Below the pieces are notes generated by a model. That model did no database searches. It was not told where the DNA came from and saw only the letters and a program-made list of their open reading frames with translations. DNA of 64,000 nt from Acinetobacter tibetensis (GTDB lineage: Bacteria > Pseudomonadota > Gammaproteobacteria > Pseudomonadales > Moraxellaceae): positions 1,550,001-1,614,000 of the forward strand of contig NZ_CP098732.1 in NCBI RefSeq assembly GCF_023824315.1. The letters are read 5' to 3'. Position 1 is the first letter of the stretch. Every line of letters begins with the position of its first letter. The position numbers were made by a program, and so were the translations under genes. Below, piece after piece: positions 40,341 through 48,071 of this stretch.

Positions 40341-40820
40341 ATGAAAAAAGCATATCTTACAGTGATCTTGATGTTATGTTCAGCAATGAGCATGGCAAAT
40401 GAAAGTTCTACTGCAACACAAGATGCTCAAGATGAGGCAGATCGTGGTGCCAATACGATTCGTATTATGACACGACCTGAAATTGTAGGTTTGTGGGGAA
40501 TGGAAATTCCAAATAATAAAAAATGTATTGAATACTATAATTTTAAAAGTAATAACGACGTATTCATTAAAAGTGGTCAAGAATGGTCTACAGGAATCTA
40601 TGATTATCAGGCTTCGAGAGATATTGCGGCTCAACTTCCTGTTTTAATGTTACAGGTGAAATACGATAATAATGAAACAGACTGTTCTGGGTATAAGCAA
40701 GACCAGTCAGGTGAAATTTCTCAGTATTTTGTACAATGGAAAAATCCGACGACCATTAACTTTTGTAATAATGAAAAAGCAGGACAATGTTTTGCAACTT
40801 TACGTCGGGTCTTACCGTGA
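40341..40820 (+). CDS. Small secreted protein, unknown function
   Basis: A 159-residue precursor with a signal peptide (MKKAYLTVILMLCSAMSMA). The mature part has 'EIVGLWGMEIPNNKKCIEYYNFKSNNDVFIKSGQEWSTGIYDYQ', which resembles lipocalin-like small periplasmic proteins, and four cysteines ('KKCIEYY', 'TDCSGY', 'NFCNNEKAGQCF'). No named domain recognised. A start 21 bp upstream is possible, but the signal peptide begins at this ATG. Confidence 0.75.
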   Translation: MKKAYLTVILMLCSAMSMANESSTATQDAQDEADRGANTIRIMTRPEIVGLWGMEIPNNKKCIEYYNFKSNNDVFIKSGQEWSTGIYDYQASRDIAAQLPVLMLQVKYDNNETDCSGYKQDQSGEISQYFVQWKNPTTINFCNNEKAGQCFATLRRVLP

Positions 40821-40856
40821 GTTTTTTCTGATAAACGACTTTATATGAATGAATAA

Positions 40857-40882
40857 AAAGCCAGTCAATTGACTGGCTTTTT
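40857..40882. terminator. Bidirectional terminator
   Basis: AAAAGCCAGTC AATT GACTGGCTTTT, symmetric, between the secreted-protein gene and accC. Usable by both. Confidence 0.9.
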
Positions 40883-40902
40883 ATTGAGTAGGGGCTTGCT
40901 AA

Positions 40903-42273
40903 TTAAGATGCTGCTTTTTCAGCTTGACCTTCGAGTTGCTTCAACAAATGCTTTTCTAGATAGTGAATATCCATTGCATGTTTGCAGAAGTTTTTGTCTT
41001 GTAGAATTAAATCCTTATGCAAAGGAATATTGGTTTTAATTCCTGTTAGGATCATTTCATCTAAAGCTTGGCGCATACGAGCAATACAAGTTTCACGATC
41101 TTTACCATGTGCAATGAGCTTGGCGATCATTGAGTCGTAGTAAGGTGGAATGCTATAACCCTGATAGATATGTGAGTCCAAGCGAATGCCTGCACCACCT
41201 GGCGCATAGAAATGCTCAATTTTACCTGGAGATGGCATAAATGTAGAAGGGTCTTCTGCATTGATACGGCATTCCATAGCATGACCTTTACATTCAACAT
41301 CTTCTTGAGCAATTTCAAGTCCAAGACCTGCGGCAATACGCAATTGCTGCTCAATAATGTCAATGCCTGTAACCATTTCTGTAACAGGATGCTCTACTTG
41401 AACACGGGTATTCATCTCGATAAAGAAGAACTCACCATCTTCAAATAAGAACTCGAATGTACCTGCACCACGGTATTGCATAAGCTTACATGCATTCACA
41501 CATGCTTCTAAAATGTCAGCGCGTGCTTGTTCTGGTAAATTTGGTGCTGGCGCTTCTTCAAGCACTTTTTGGTGACGACGTTGTAAAGAGCAGTCACGAT
41601 CAAATAAGTGGATTGCATGACCATTACCATCACCCAGTACTTGGATTTCGACGTGACGTGGTTTTTGCAGGAAGCGTTCCATATATACCGTATCATCACC
41701 GAACCACATTTCTGCGTCACGTTGGGCTGCTTGTACAGACTCAAGTAAGGTGTCTACCTGTTCTACAATACGCATACCACGACCACCGCCACCTGAAGCT
41801 GCTTTCACAATCAGTGGAAAGCCAATTTCTTTTGCTTCAGCAAGAGCATTTTGTGGTGTTACTGCATTTGCAGAACCTGGTACGGTTGGTACACCTGCTT
41901 TACGCATTGCAGTAATTGCAGAAACTTTATTCCCCATCAGGCGAATATGTTCTGGGCGTGGACCAATAAAGATGAAGCCAGAGTTTTCTACAATTTCAGC
42001 AAACTCTGCATTCTCAGATAAGAAGCCATAACCAGGGTGGATAGCATCTGCACCTGTAATTTCTGCTGCAGTAATAATTGCAGGAATATTTAAATAGCTC
42101 TCGCTACTCGCTCCTGGACCAATGCAGACAGCTTCATCACAAAAACGTAAATGCATTAGGTCTTTGTCAGCATCGGAATAGATACCAACCGTTTTGATTC
42201 CTAATGTTTTGCAAGCACGGGTGATACGTAAAGCGATTTCACCCCGGTTTGCAATTAGAACTTTTTGCAACAT
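40903..42273 (-). CDS. accC: Acetyl-CoA carboxylase, biotin carboxylase subunit
   Basis: A 456-residue ATP-grasp enzyme. It has '[23 protein letters not shown]', the glycine loop '[15 protein letters not shown]', '[17 protein letters not shown]', and '[21 protein letters not shown]'. It carboxylates biotin on AccB using bicarbonate and ATP, the first half of malonyl-CoA formation. Last gene of the aroQ-accB-accC unit, 17 bp after accB. It ends at a shared terminator. Confidence 0.97.
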   Translation of the reverse strand: MLQKVLIANRGEIALRITRACKTLGIKTVGIYSDADKDLMHLRFCDEAVCIGPGASSESYLNIPAIITAAEITGADAIHPGYGFLSENAEFAEIVENSGFIFIGPRPEHIRLMGNKVSAITAMRKAGVPTVPGSANAVTPQNALAEAKEIGFPLIVKAASGGGGRGMRIVEQVDTLLESVQAAQRDAEMWFGDDTVYMERFLQKPRHVEIQVLGDGNGHAIHLFDRDCSLQRRHQKVLEEAPAPNLPEQARADILEACVNACKLMQYRGAGTFEFLFEDGEFFFIEMNTRVQVEHPVTEMVTGIDIIEQQLRIAAGLGLEIAQEDVECKGHAMECRINAEDPSTFMPSPGKIEHFYAPGGAGIRLDSHIYQGYSIPPYYDSMIAKLIAHGKDRETCIARMRQALDEMILTGIKTNIPLHKDLILQDKNFCKHAMDIHYLEKHLLKQLEGQAEKAAS

Positions 42274-42290
42274 TGTGAGACCCCGTGGTG

Positions 42291-42713
42291 TTATGCGCGA
42301 TAGCGGAATAAAGGTTGACCGAATTGGATCACTTCACCGTTTTTCACAAGAATTTCTTCAATCACACCGCTTTGAGTTGCCTCAATTGGGTTCATGATTT
42401 TCATTGCTTCAATAATACCAAGTGTTTCACCAGCAGTTACAGTTTGACCCACTTTAATAAATGTTGCTTCACCTGGGCTTGGCGCAGCATAGAACACACC
42501 AACCATTGGTGAAGTTTCAACAGCACCACGTGGTGAAGATTTTGGTGCAGATGGAATTTCTGCTGATGGAGCTGGCATTGCCGCAATTCCTGCTGCAACG
42601 ACTGGACTACGACGAGTTAATGCAATCGATTGATCACCTTCTTTAACTTCGATCGCCTGTAAGTCAGATTCAATCATCAAATCGATGAGTTTCTTGATTT
42701 TACGAATATCCAT
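42291..42713 (-). CDS. accB: Acetyl-CoA carboxylase, biotin carboxyl carrier protein
   Basis: 140 residues. The N-terminal '[30 protein letters not shown]' is followed by an Ala/Pro-rich linker and the biotinyl domain with K105 in '[13 protein letters not shown]'. The usual AMKM motif reads AMKI here. It carries carboxybiotin between AccC and the AccAD transferase. The start is set at MDIRKI because the AccB family begins there. A longer upstream frame would overlap aroQ. Confidence 0.96.
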   Translation of the reverse strand: MDIRKIKKLIDLMIESDLQAIEVKEGDQSIALTRRSPVVAAGIAAMPAPSAEIPSAPKSSPRGAVETSPMVGVFYAAPSPGEATFIKVGQTVTAGETLGIIEAMKIMNPIEATQSGVIEEILVKNGEVIQFGQPLFRYRA

Positions 42714-42735
42714 GAGACAGTATTCCTGATTATGA

Positions 42736-43185
42736 TTACTTAGATGGTTGAATTTTTTCGAGGGCATAATCGAGTGCAGCGGTATAACCTTTAGCACCTA
42801 AACCGCAAATTACGCCAACAGCTTTATCGGAAAGATAGGAGTGATGTCGAAATGCTTCACGGGCATGAACATTTGACAAATGCACTTCAATAAAAGGTAT
42901 TGCTACGCCAAGAAGGGCATCACGTACTGCAACTGAGGTGTGTGTCAGTGCTGCAGGATTAATAATGATGAACTGTACGCCTTCTTGTTGCGCTTGATGA
43001 ATTCGGTCGACAATGGCACCTTCCCAATTACTTTGAAAAGTATTGAGCGTTGTTGATGCTTTTTGCGCTTGAGAGATGAGTTGCTGATTGATATCCTCTA
43101 GGGTCAAGTAACCATATACTTCAGGTTCTCGTTTTCCTAGTAAGTTTAAATTCGGTCCATGAATGACCAAAATGGTCGAACTCAT
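42736..43185 (-). CDS. aroQ: 3-dehydroquinate dehydratase, type II
   Basis: 149 residues. Type II signature '[20 protein letters not shown]', '[18 protein letters not shown]', and '[19 protein letters not shown]'. It catalyses the third shikimate-pathway step as a dodecamer. The aroQ-accB-accC order is common in Gammaproteobacteria. The 237-bp spacer upstream, shared with the end of umuC, should hold its promoter. Confidence 0.96.
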   Translation of the reverse strand: MSSTILVIHGPNLNLLGKREPEVYGYLTLEDINQQLISQAQKASTTLNTFQSNWEGAIVDRIHQAQQEGVQFIIINPAALTHTSVAVRDALLGVAIPFIEVHLSNVHAREAFRHHSYLSDKAVGVICGLGAKGYTAALDYALEKIQPSK

Positions 43186-43422
43186 TCAGCACGCTCCAAT
43201 TTTAAGTTTGCAATATTGCTTTGCAAGATCTCTGCAAAGTTTGCTTATTATGGCATAGTATCCTACAAGTCTTTTGATTTTTATTTGAATTATTGTAGAA
43301 AGCATGTACCAGAACTTGGGACATATATTGCGAACTTTGCTAACAATTGGCAATGTTAAAAAATGACAAAATTTACGATAGAGCAGTTATTTTCTTTTAA
43401 GGCATGAATTGACCAAAACAGC

Positions 43423-44751
43423 TCATTTACAAGTCGTTTGGCTGAATAGAGAATCATCAATTGTTAACATTTCATTCCAACAAGTGGTGTAACGTGGCGA
43501 ACGATGTAGTTGTTTCATCTTCCATGCAGGGCTGTTGGAATGATAACCAATTTGTATGCAATCGGAACCATAACGATGTTTCATTTTGTATAAAGTTTCC
43601 ATGAGCTCTTCACGTTGTTGAATCAAGTTTATCGGTTGCCATAAGTCATCAATATGCTGGCTTTTAGGATGTAGAGCAGAAAGCATAACTGCAACCTTCA
43701 CATACTTTTTATTTTCTTCAAATAAAACATCAATTTGCTGTAGTGCAGCTTTGTTTAAAATTAAGAGATCATCACTAGCATAGTCTAAACCTACGGCATG
43801 TGAATGGCTCTTTTTATGGGGTGACTTAGGCACTTTTTCATACAAAGAAACATGGATACAGGCGCAGAGTTGTTGTTGTTGCATCAGGCGTTTATGAACA
43901 CGATTGACATGGAAAATCATTGCTTGTTTTATGATCTCTTTTTGTGACAATACTTTGGCAAAACTACGAGAGGAAAGGATGTTTTTTGCTGGTAATGTCG
44001 GATCATCTAAGGCAATACAGGACTGACCTTTTAGCTCACGGATTGTGCGTGCAATGAGGATAGAAAACTCTTTACTGAGGTAATGTTCATTGGCAAAAGT
44101 TAAGTCAAAGCCATTATGAATTGCATAATGCTGTAATTTTTTACTGATTTTTCGTCCAATACCCCAAACTTCTTCTACAGGTGTTTCGAGTAGCAGCCCT
44201 TCAAAACTGCATAAGTCCAATGTGGGCAAAAAACAGACCTGATTAAAGCTCTTTCGTTTCTTGGCAAAATGATTAGCAAGTTTCGCCTGAGTTTTGGAAT
44301 AACCAATTCCAATACAGCATGGTAAACCTAGCCATTGCGCAATTTTGTTCACAAGTTCTCGACAATATTGTTCGATATCGAAAAGTTGTGTGTAGCCAGT
44401 GAGCCTTATAAAACACTCATCAATTGAGTAGGGTTCTAAGTCCTGATCATTAAAGTGCTCACCTAAAATCTCAAAAAAACGACGTGACATATCGGCATAG
44501 AGCGGATAATTGCTAGATAAGACGTGCACACCTGCTTTTAATGCTTCGCGTTCAATTTCGTGCCAAGGTACAGCCATGGAAATATTCAGTGCTTTGGCTT
44601 CATTGCTGCGTGAAATGACACAACCATCGTTATTACTCAGCACGACTACAGGCTTATCATTCAATTTGGGGTTAAATACACGTTCACAGCTAACATAGCA
44701 GTTGTTAATGTCAATCAGTGCATAAAGTTCTTGATGATAAAGCTTGTCCAT
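43423..44751 (-). CDS. umuC: Error-prone DNA polymerase V subunit UmuC
   Basis: A 442-residue Y-family polymerase. It has 'YALIDINNCYVSCERVFNP', 'VVLSNNDGCVISRSNEAKALNI', the catalytic acidic pair in 'YSIDECFI', and 'CIGIGYSKTQAKLANHFAKK'. With activated UmuD it copies past DNA lesions. The gene appears intact. It follows umuD by 9 bp, an SOS mutagenesis operon. I use the ATG at 44751; a GTG overlapping the umuD stop region is an alternative. Confidence 0.92.
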   Translation of the reverse strand: MDKLYHQELYALIDINNCYVSCERVFNPKLNDKPVVVLSNNDGCVISRSNEAKALNISMAVPWHEIEREALKAGVHVLSSNYPLYADMSRRFFEILGEHFNDQDLEPYSIDECFIRLTGYTQLFDIEQYCRELVNKIAQWLGLPCCIGIGYSKTQAKLANHFAKKRKSFNQVCFLPTLDLCSFEGLLLETPVEEVWGIGRKISKKLQHYAIHNGFDLTFANEHYLSKEFSILIARTIRELKGQSCIALDDPTLPAKNILSSRSFAKVLSQKEIIKQAMIFHVNRVHKRLMQQQQLCACIHVSLYEKVPKSPHKKSHSHAVGLDYASDDLLILNKAALQQIDVLFEENKKYVKVAVMLSALHPKSQHIDDLWQPINLIQQREELMETLYKMKHRYGSDCIQIGYHSNSPAWKMKQLHRSPRYTTCWNEMLTIDDSLFSQTTCK

Positions 44752-44760
44752 AATCGTCAC

Positions 44761-45357
44761 TTATTTGAGCTTTTTTAAAATACAGATGACAACACCCCAA
44801 ATTGCAATATTTTCCTCACCGTGTGGGTAGATGTCAGGATAGTCAGGATTCTCTGCTTTTAGCCAAAATCTAAAACCATGCTCCGTATGTTTATCTTGCA
44901 TAAAGCGTTTAACCGTAAATTCATTGTTGATGAGTGCTAATACAATATCGCCATGTTCGGCATTTAATTTACGGTCAATGAGAATTTGGTCTCCAGCATC
45001 AATTCCTGCATTTTTCATAGACAAAGAATCCACGCGTAAAATAAAAGTACTGGCTGGGTTTTTAACTAAATACTTATTTAAATCAATGTAATCTTCTATA
45101 TAGTCTTGCGCGGGCGAGGGAAATCCAGCCGCAACAGATTCGAGTGGGGAAGGAATTGATAATTCAGTTTGTAAATGAATTGGATTCAGTTGAATGGTGT
45201 TCTGACGGTCATCTTTAGGTACAGGTTTTAGCCATTCTTTAATGGCCATTACCTTAGACTCGGGCACGCGCATAACGACTGTTTTTTCAGTGTAGTGAGA
45301 TTTGCGTCCTGCATTGGCACGTTTGCCGCCGTGAGAGGTTGTATTCGACTCGCTCAT
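44761..45357 (-). CDS. umuD: UmuDAb-type SOS regulator / UmuD (S24 family)
   Basis: A 198-residue S24 serine autoprotease, longer than E. coli UmuD (139). The N-terminal extension has 'GGKRANAGRKSHYTEKTVVMRVPESKV'. The self-cleavage site is A77-G78 in 'VAAGFPSP', with catalytic S113 ('DSLSMKNAG') and K150 ('FTVKRF'). Each of these lies six residues earlier than the published A. baylyi UmuDAb sites (83-84, 119, 156), so it is UmuDAb-like. UmuDAb represses DNA-damage genes and is cleaved on RecA activation. A likely operator lies just upstream. Confidence 0.88.
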   Translation of the reverse strand: MSESNTTSHGGKRANAGRKSHYTEKTVVMRVPESKVMAIKEWLKPVPKDDRQNTIQLNPIHLQTELSIPSPLESVAAGFPSPAQDYIEDYIDLNKYLVKNPASTFILRVDSLSMKNAGIDAGDQILIDRKLNAEHGDIVLALINNEFTVKRFMQDKHTEHGFRFWLKAENPDYPDIYPHGEENIAIWGVVICILKKLK

Positions 45358-45366
45358 AATTCACCT

Positions 45367-45387
45367 TGATAAAGTTACATAATCAAG
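45367..45387 (-). promoter_or_regulatory. UmuDAb-like operator (Acinetobacter SOS box)
   Basis: TTGAT-N11-ATCAA, 21 bp in all, with inner AAAGTTACAT matching the published UmuDAb palindrome at most positions as I recall it. It ends 10 bp before the umuD start, a position suited to autorepression. Confidence 0.7.
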
Positions 45388-45498
45388 ATTAGCAGAAAAA
45401 TAAACCGCGCGACAGTATATTTTGTGTAGGGATGACTTGAGACAAATGGCACTTGGTTCTAAACTGCGGAACATCAATCATTACATTTGGTATCCACA

Positions 45499-45843
45499 AT
45501 GGATATGGATCTAATCACTGAACAAAAACTGGTATGTGAAGAATATGGCTCAAAGTATATTGCAGTGCATGAAAATGATGTGATTGCCGTTGCAGTCGCA
45601 TCTTTAAATCAAGAACCAATTGTAGGCATTCGGAACAAGCCAGAAGCAGGGGAAGATGTCACCTGGTTTATTTATGCGGGCGAGCATGATGACCGTGAAG
45701 ATTTTTTCCAAACGGTTTGTGTTAAGGATTTGCATAAAATGTTGCCTGAAGTACTGCCATTTTTGGCATTGGAACATGGTTATCGTTTTATGATTGATCG
45801 GGAAGAATACGAAGATGTATGGAAAGAAGGGGATGAAGTTTAA
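45499..45843 (+). CDS. Imm33-like domain protein
   Basis: About 114 residues, acidic and soluble. 'EEYGSKYIAVHENDVIAVAVASLNQEPIVGIRNKPEAGEDVTWFIYAGEHDDREDFFQTVCVKDL' resembles the Imm33/DUF2185 layout of immunity-type proteins. No toxin is adjacent, so an immunity role is not supported here. It diverges from umuD with the UmuDAb box between them. The start is ambiguous (TTG 45487, ATG 45499, ATG 45505), with no clear ribosome site. Confidence 0.6.
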   Translation: MDMDLITEQKLVCEEYGSKYIAVHENDVIAVAVASLNQEPIVGIRNKPEAGEDVTWFIYAGEHDDREDFFQTVCVKDLHKMLPEVLPFLALEHGYRFMIDREEYEDVWKEGDEV

Positions 45844-45909
45844 GCAAAAGCCTTAAATTTGACTGGAAATGACATAAAAATGACGGGAAATGATACGTTA
45901 AATACGATC

Positions 45910-46011
45910 ACAATAGCTGTGTTAAAAGGGCTAGTGTCCTTTAACCAACAACTACTTCCCTAGTTGTTGTTTGTACCGCTTAATAGCCATGTGAATAACA
46001 TGGCTTTTTTT
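45910..46011 (+). ncRNA. Candidate small RNA ending in an intrinsic terminator
   Basis: A compact structured stretch. The first hairpin is AACAACTA/TAGTTGTT (45947-45968) with loop CTTCCC. An unpaired segment TTTGTACCGCTTAAT follows, then the terminator stem AGCCATGT/ACATGGCT with seven T (45985-46011). AT-rich promoter-like DNA lies at about 45880-45905 (TTAAAT, TACGAT). It does not overlap a coding frame and has the shape of short Acinetobacter sRNAs. It could instead be just the 3' end of the preceding gene's transcript. Confidence 0.4.
45985..46011 (+). terminator. Rho-independent terminator (of sRNA candidate or the Imm33-like gene)
   Basis: AGCCATGT GAATA ACATGGCT followed by TTTTTTT. 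It is clearly a terminator whatever the upstream transcript is. Confidence 0.88.
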
Positions 46012-46098
46012 ATTGCTGCTATAGATGCAGACCGCAATATTGTCAAAATTGCTACAATCCGATACTTTTGAAAAAGAATAGTTGGAATAACGAAATCT

Positions 46099-46593
46099 AT
46101 GAAATGGGATGAAATTGGCGAGCAGCCTTGTTCGATCGCACGCGCTTTATCGATTGTTGGAGATCGATGGACATTATTGGTTTTGCGTAATGCATTTATG
46201 GGTATGCGCCGTTTTGATGATTTTCAGCAACAATTGGGCGTGACTCGCCATGTCTTAGCTGACCGCTTAAAGCGTTTGGTTGACCAGCAAATTTTAGAAA
46301 AAAAACCGTATGTTGAAAGACAGCAACGTTTTGAGTATTGCTTAACCGAAAAAGGTCTAGAACTTTATCCTGTGCTGATGAGTATGGTGACGTGGGCAGA
46401 TAAGTGGATGGATGATGGTACGGGTAAGCCGATGCAACTCATGCATAAACAATGTGGTCAAATTTTTACAGCCATAACAGTGTGTTCAGAATGTAAAGAA
46501 CCATTAAATGCACGGCAGGTTAAACCAATTTTTCGTCATCATCCATTTCAATTAGACGCTGTTCAGCCTATCGATCAAACCAAACAGGCTTGA
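46099..46593 (+). CDS. HxlR family transcriptional regulator
   Basis: 164 residues. The conserved N-terminal cysteine in 'EQPCSIARALSIVGDRWTLLVLRNAFMG' is followed by a winged helix ('RFDDFQQQLGVTRHVLADRLKRLVDQQILEK'). A cysteine-rich tail follows ('KQCGQIFTAITVCSECKEPL'), probably a zinc ribbon. HxlR/YodB-type proteins sense electrophiles or aldehydes through the N-terminal cysteine. The target is unknown. The neighbouring tus operon is convergent, so it is not an obvious target. Confidence 0.92.
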   Translation: MKWDEIGEQPCSIARALSIVGDRWTLLVLRNAFMGMRRFDDFQQQLGVTRHVLADRLKRLVDQQILEKKPYVERQQRFEYCLTEKGLELYPVLMSMVTWADKWMDDGTGKPMQLMHKQCGQIFTAITVCSECKEPLNARQVKPIFRHHPFQLDAVQPIDQTKQA

Positions 46594-46604
46594 GCCTCTT
46601 GGGT

Positions 46605-46919
46605 TTATAAACAATTGGCAGGTTTTGGAACACCAGCGAGGCGACTTAAATGTCGGGCAACAAGACCTGTATTAAATTTTTCTTGCAGAACTGCATTGTT
46701 AATATCTGGGCTTACACTTTTCATTAAAAATTTAATAAGAGGACGAGTTGCAGGCGAATGTCCAAATTGCTGATAAAACTGACGTACAGCATGCAAAATA
46801 CTCAAATGCCAGTCAGTCAATTCAAGTTCAAGGCTATTTGCCAACTCTTGAGCCACCTCAGGTGTCCAGATGGTGTAATCGACCAAATGACCATCTTGAT
46901 CAAGTTCTAGATTCATCAT
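46605..46919 (-). CDS. tusE: Sulfur relay protein TusE (DsrC family)
   Basis: 104 residues. DsrC-family features are 'WTPEVAQELANSLELELTDWHLSILHAVRQFYQQFGHSPATRPLIKFL' and the reactive penultimate cysteine in the tail 'PKPANCL'. TusE takes persulfide from TusBCD and hands it to MnmA for tRNA 2-thiouridine. Last gene of the tusDCBE unit, 16 bp after tusB. Confidence 0.94.
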   Translation of the reverse strand: MMNLELDQDGHLVDYTIWTPEVAQELANSLELELTDWHLSILHAVRQFYQQFGHSPATRPLIKFLMKSVSPDINNAVLQEKFNTGLVARHLSRLAGVPKPANCL

Positions 46920-46935
46920 GATATTTTTAAACCTA

Positions 46936-47220
46936 TTATTTAATGGTCATGCAGCGCGTATGTGCTAAGCAAATGTCAGCAAATTGAGCATAAGAAATGA
47001 CTTGGATGTGTGTTGGCAATTGTTGAATCAGTAATGCAGCATCTGTATCTAGAACATAGAGTCGTTCGACTTGCTGTAATGTATCATGCTGTGCGTGTAA
47101 GACCGCATCTCCCATCAGTACTACACTGTCACTGCTCTGTAATAAGGATTGGAGCTGAACGAGTTTAGTATTTACGGAAGAATAATCTGATTGAATCAAA
47201 AAAAGTGTAGCTGTCAGCAT
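46936..47220 (-). CDS. tusB: Sulfur relay protein TusB (DsrH family)
   Basis: 94 residues. 'TATLFLIQSDYSSVNTKLVQLQSLLQSSDSVVLMGDAVLHA' and 'LYVLDTDAALL' match DsrH/TusB. It is a structural subunit of the TusBCD hexamer. It sits between tusC and tusE with 16-bp gaps on either side. Confidence 0.85.
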   Translation of the reverse strand: MLTATLFLIQSDYSSVNTKLVQLQSLLQSSDSVVLMGDAVLHAQHDTLQQVERLYVLDTDAALLIQQLPTHIQVISYAQFADICLAHTRCMTIK

Positions 47221-47236
47221 AAAAAATATTCATCCG

Positions 47237-47587
47237 TTACCAATATAAAACGTGGTCGAAGTCTTGTAAAAACTGGGCATTTAGCTCAACAAACTCAATT
47301 TCTTGTTGGGACTGAACCACAAAAGGGTGGTCTTGATTCACACTTTCCACCAAAATTGGGGTTAGGTCGTAAAATTCAAAGCTATCAACCATATTGGATG
47401 CCAGTTTAAAGGCATGTTTAACGCTATCGTATTGTTGTTCCGCTTGTAATAGGCTGAGCGCAGCATTCACGAGTAAAACCTTGACTTCACAGCCGAATGT
47501 CGCTAAAACCATAGTCGCAGCAAGGCTTTCATGCACGTGTAAGCTGGTTAGGTTGGCTTGGGTTAATATCACGAGTACAGTTTTCAC
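47237..47587 (-). CDS. tusC: Sulfur relay protein TusC (DsrF family)
   Basis: 116 residues. 'VHESLAATMVLATFGCEVKVLLVNAALSLL' and a hydrophobic C-terminus ending 'LQDFDHVLYW' match the DsrE/F-like fold in the TusC position. It is a subunit of the TusBCD complex in 2-thiouridine synthesis. The neighbours on both sides confirm the assignment more than the sequence alone does. Confidence 0.85.
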   Translation of the reverse strand: MKTVLVILTQANLTSLHVHESLAATMVLATFGCEVKVLLVNAALSLLQAEQQYDSVKHAFKLASNMVDSFEFYDLTPILVESVNQDHPFVVQSQQEIEFVELNAQFLQDFDHVLYW

Positions 47588-47631
47588 ACAATTTACCTTT
47601 TAAATGCAACAAATTCGCCAAAAATAACCAC

Positions 47632-48000
47632 TTAAAATTGAATTAGACGTTCAGTGGATTGTACGGCATCGGCAAGTTCACCCAAACCGACCAATTCAAA
47701 GCCATGCGCTAAGTTATGTTGGTCAATATTGTGTCTTTTTGCATTTTCTTCATCTGTGATACCCCTTGCCAAAGCTGCACTTACACAAACAGGTAAGCGA
47801 ATGCCAAGTTTCTGCCACTCTGTCGTGAGGTTTCGTTGGTCATCGGGCACCCATTGCAGGGCATTGGCTACGGAAACTCCGTCTTGATAAAAGAAAACAC
47901 GGAATGCTTCTTGCTGTGTATGTAACGCTTGCGCAAGCCCGAGTGCATGCCAAGCATGAATAGATGTAGGAGCAGAGGTAATTAACAGTAATGTACTCAT
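47632..48000 (-). CDS. tusD: Sulfurtransferase TusD (DsrE family)
   Basis: 122 residues. DsrE fold with 'HAWHALGLAQALHTQQEAFRVFFYQDGVSVAN' and the active cysteine in 'GIRLPVCVSAALARGI'. It accepts sulfur from TusA and passes it to TusE. First gene of the operon. I start at ATG (MSTLLLITS) rather than the GTG 9 bp upstream. Divergent from the galE-like gene. Confidence 0.9.
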   Translation of the reverse strand: MSTLLLITSAPTSIHAWHALGLAQALHTQQEAFRVFFYQDGVSVANALQWVPDDQRNLTTEWQKLGIRLPVCVSAALARGITDEENAKRHNIDQHNLAHGFELVGLGELADAVQSTERLIQF

Positions 48001-48071
48001 GGAATTCACTTAAAGGCTGTACCAATCGAAACTTGGAACGTCCAGACTTCATAAGAAATAGGTAGTATACA

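Noticed and set aside
45499..45843. Toxin-immunity pair around the Imm33-like gene
   Set aside because: No toxin or secretion-system gene is next to it. The neighbours are umuD and an HxlR regulator.
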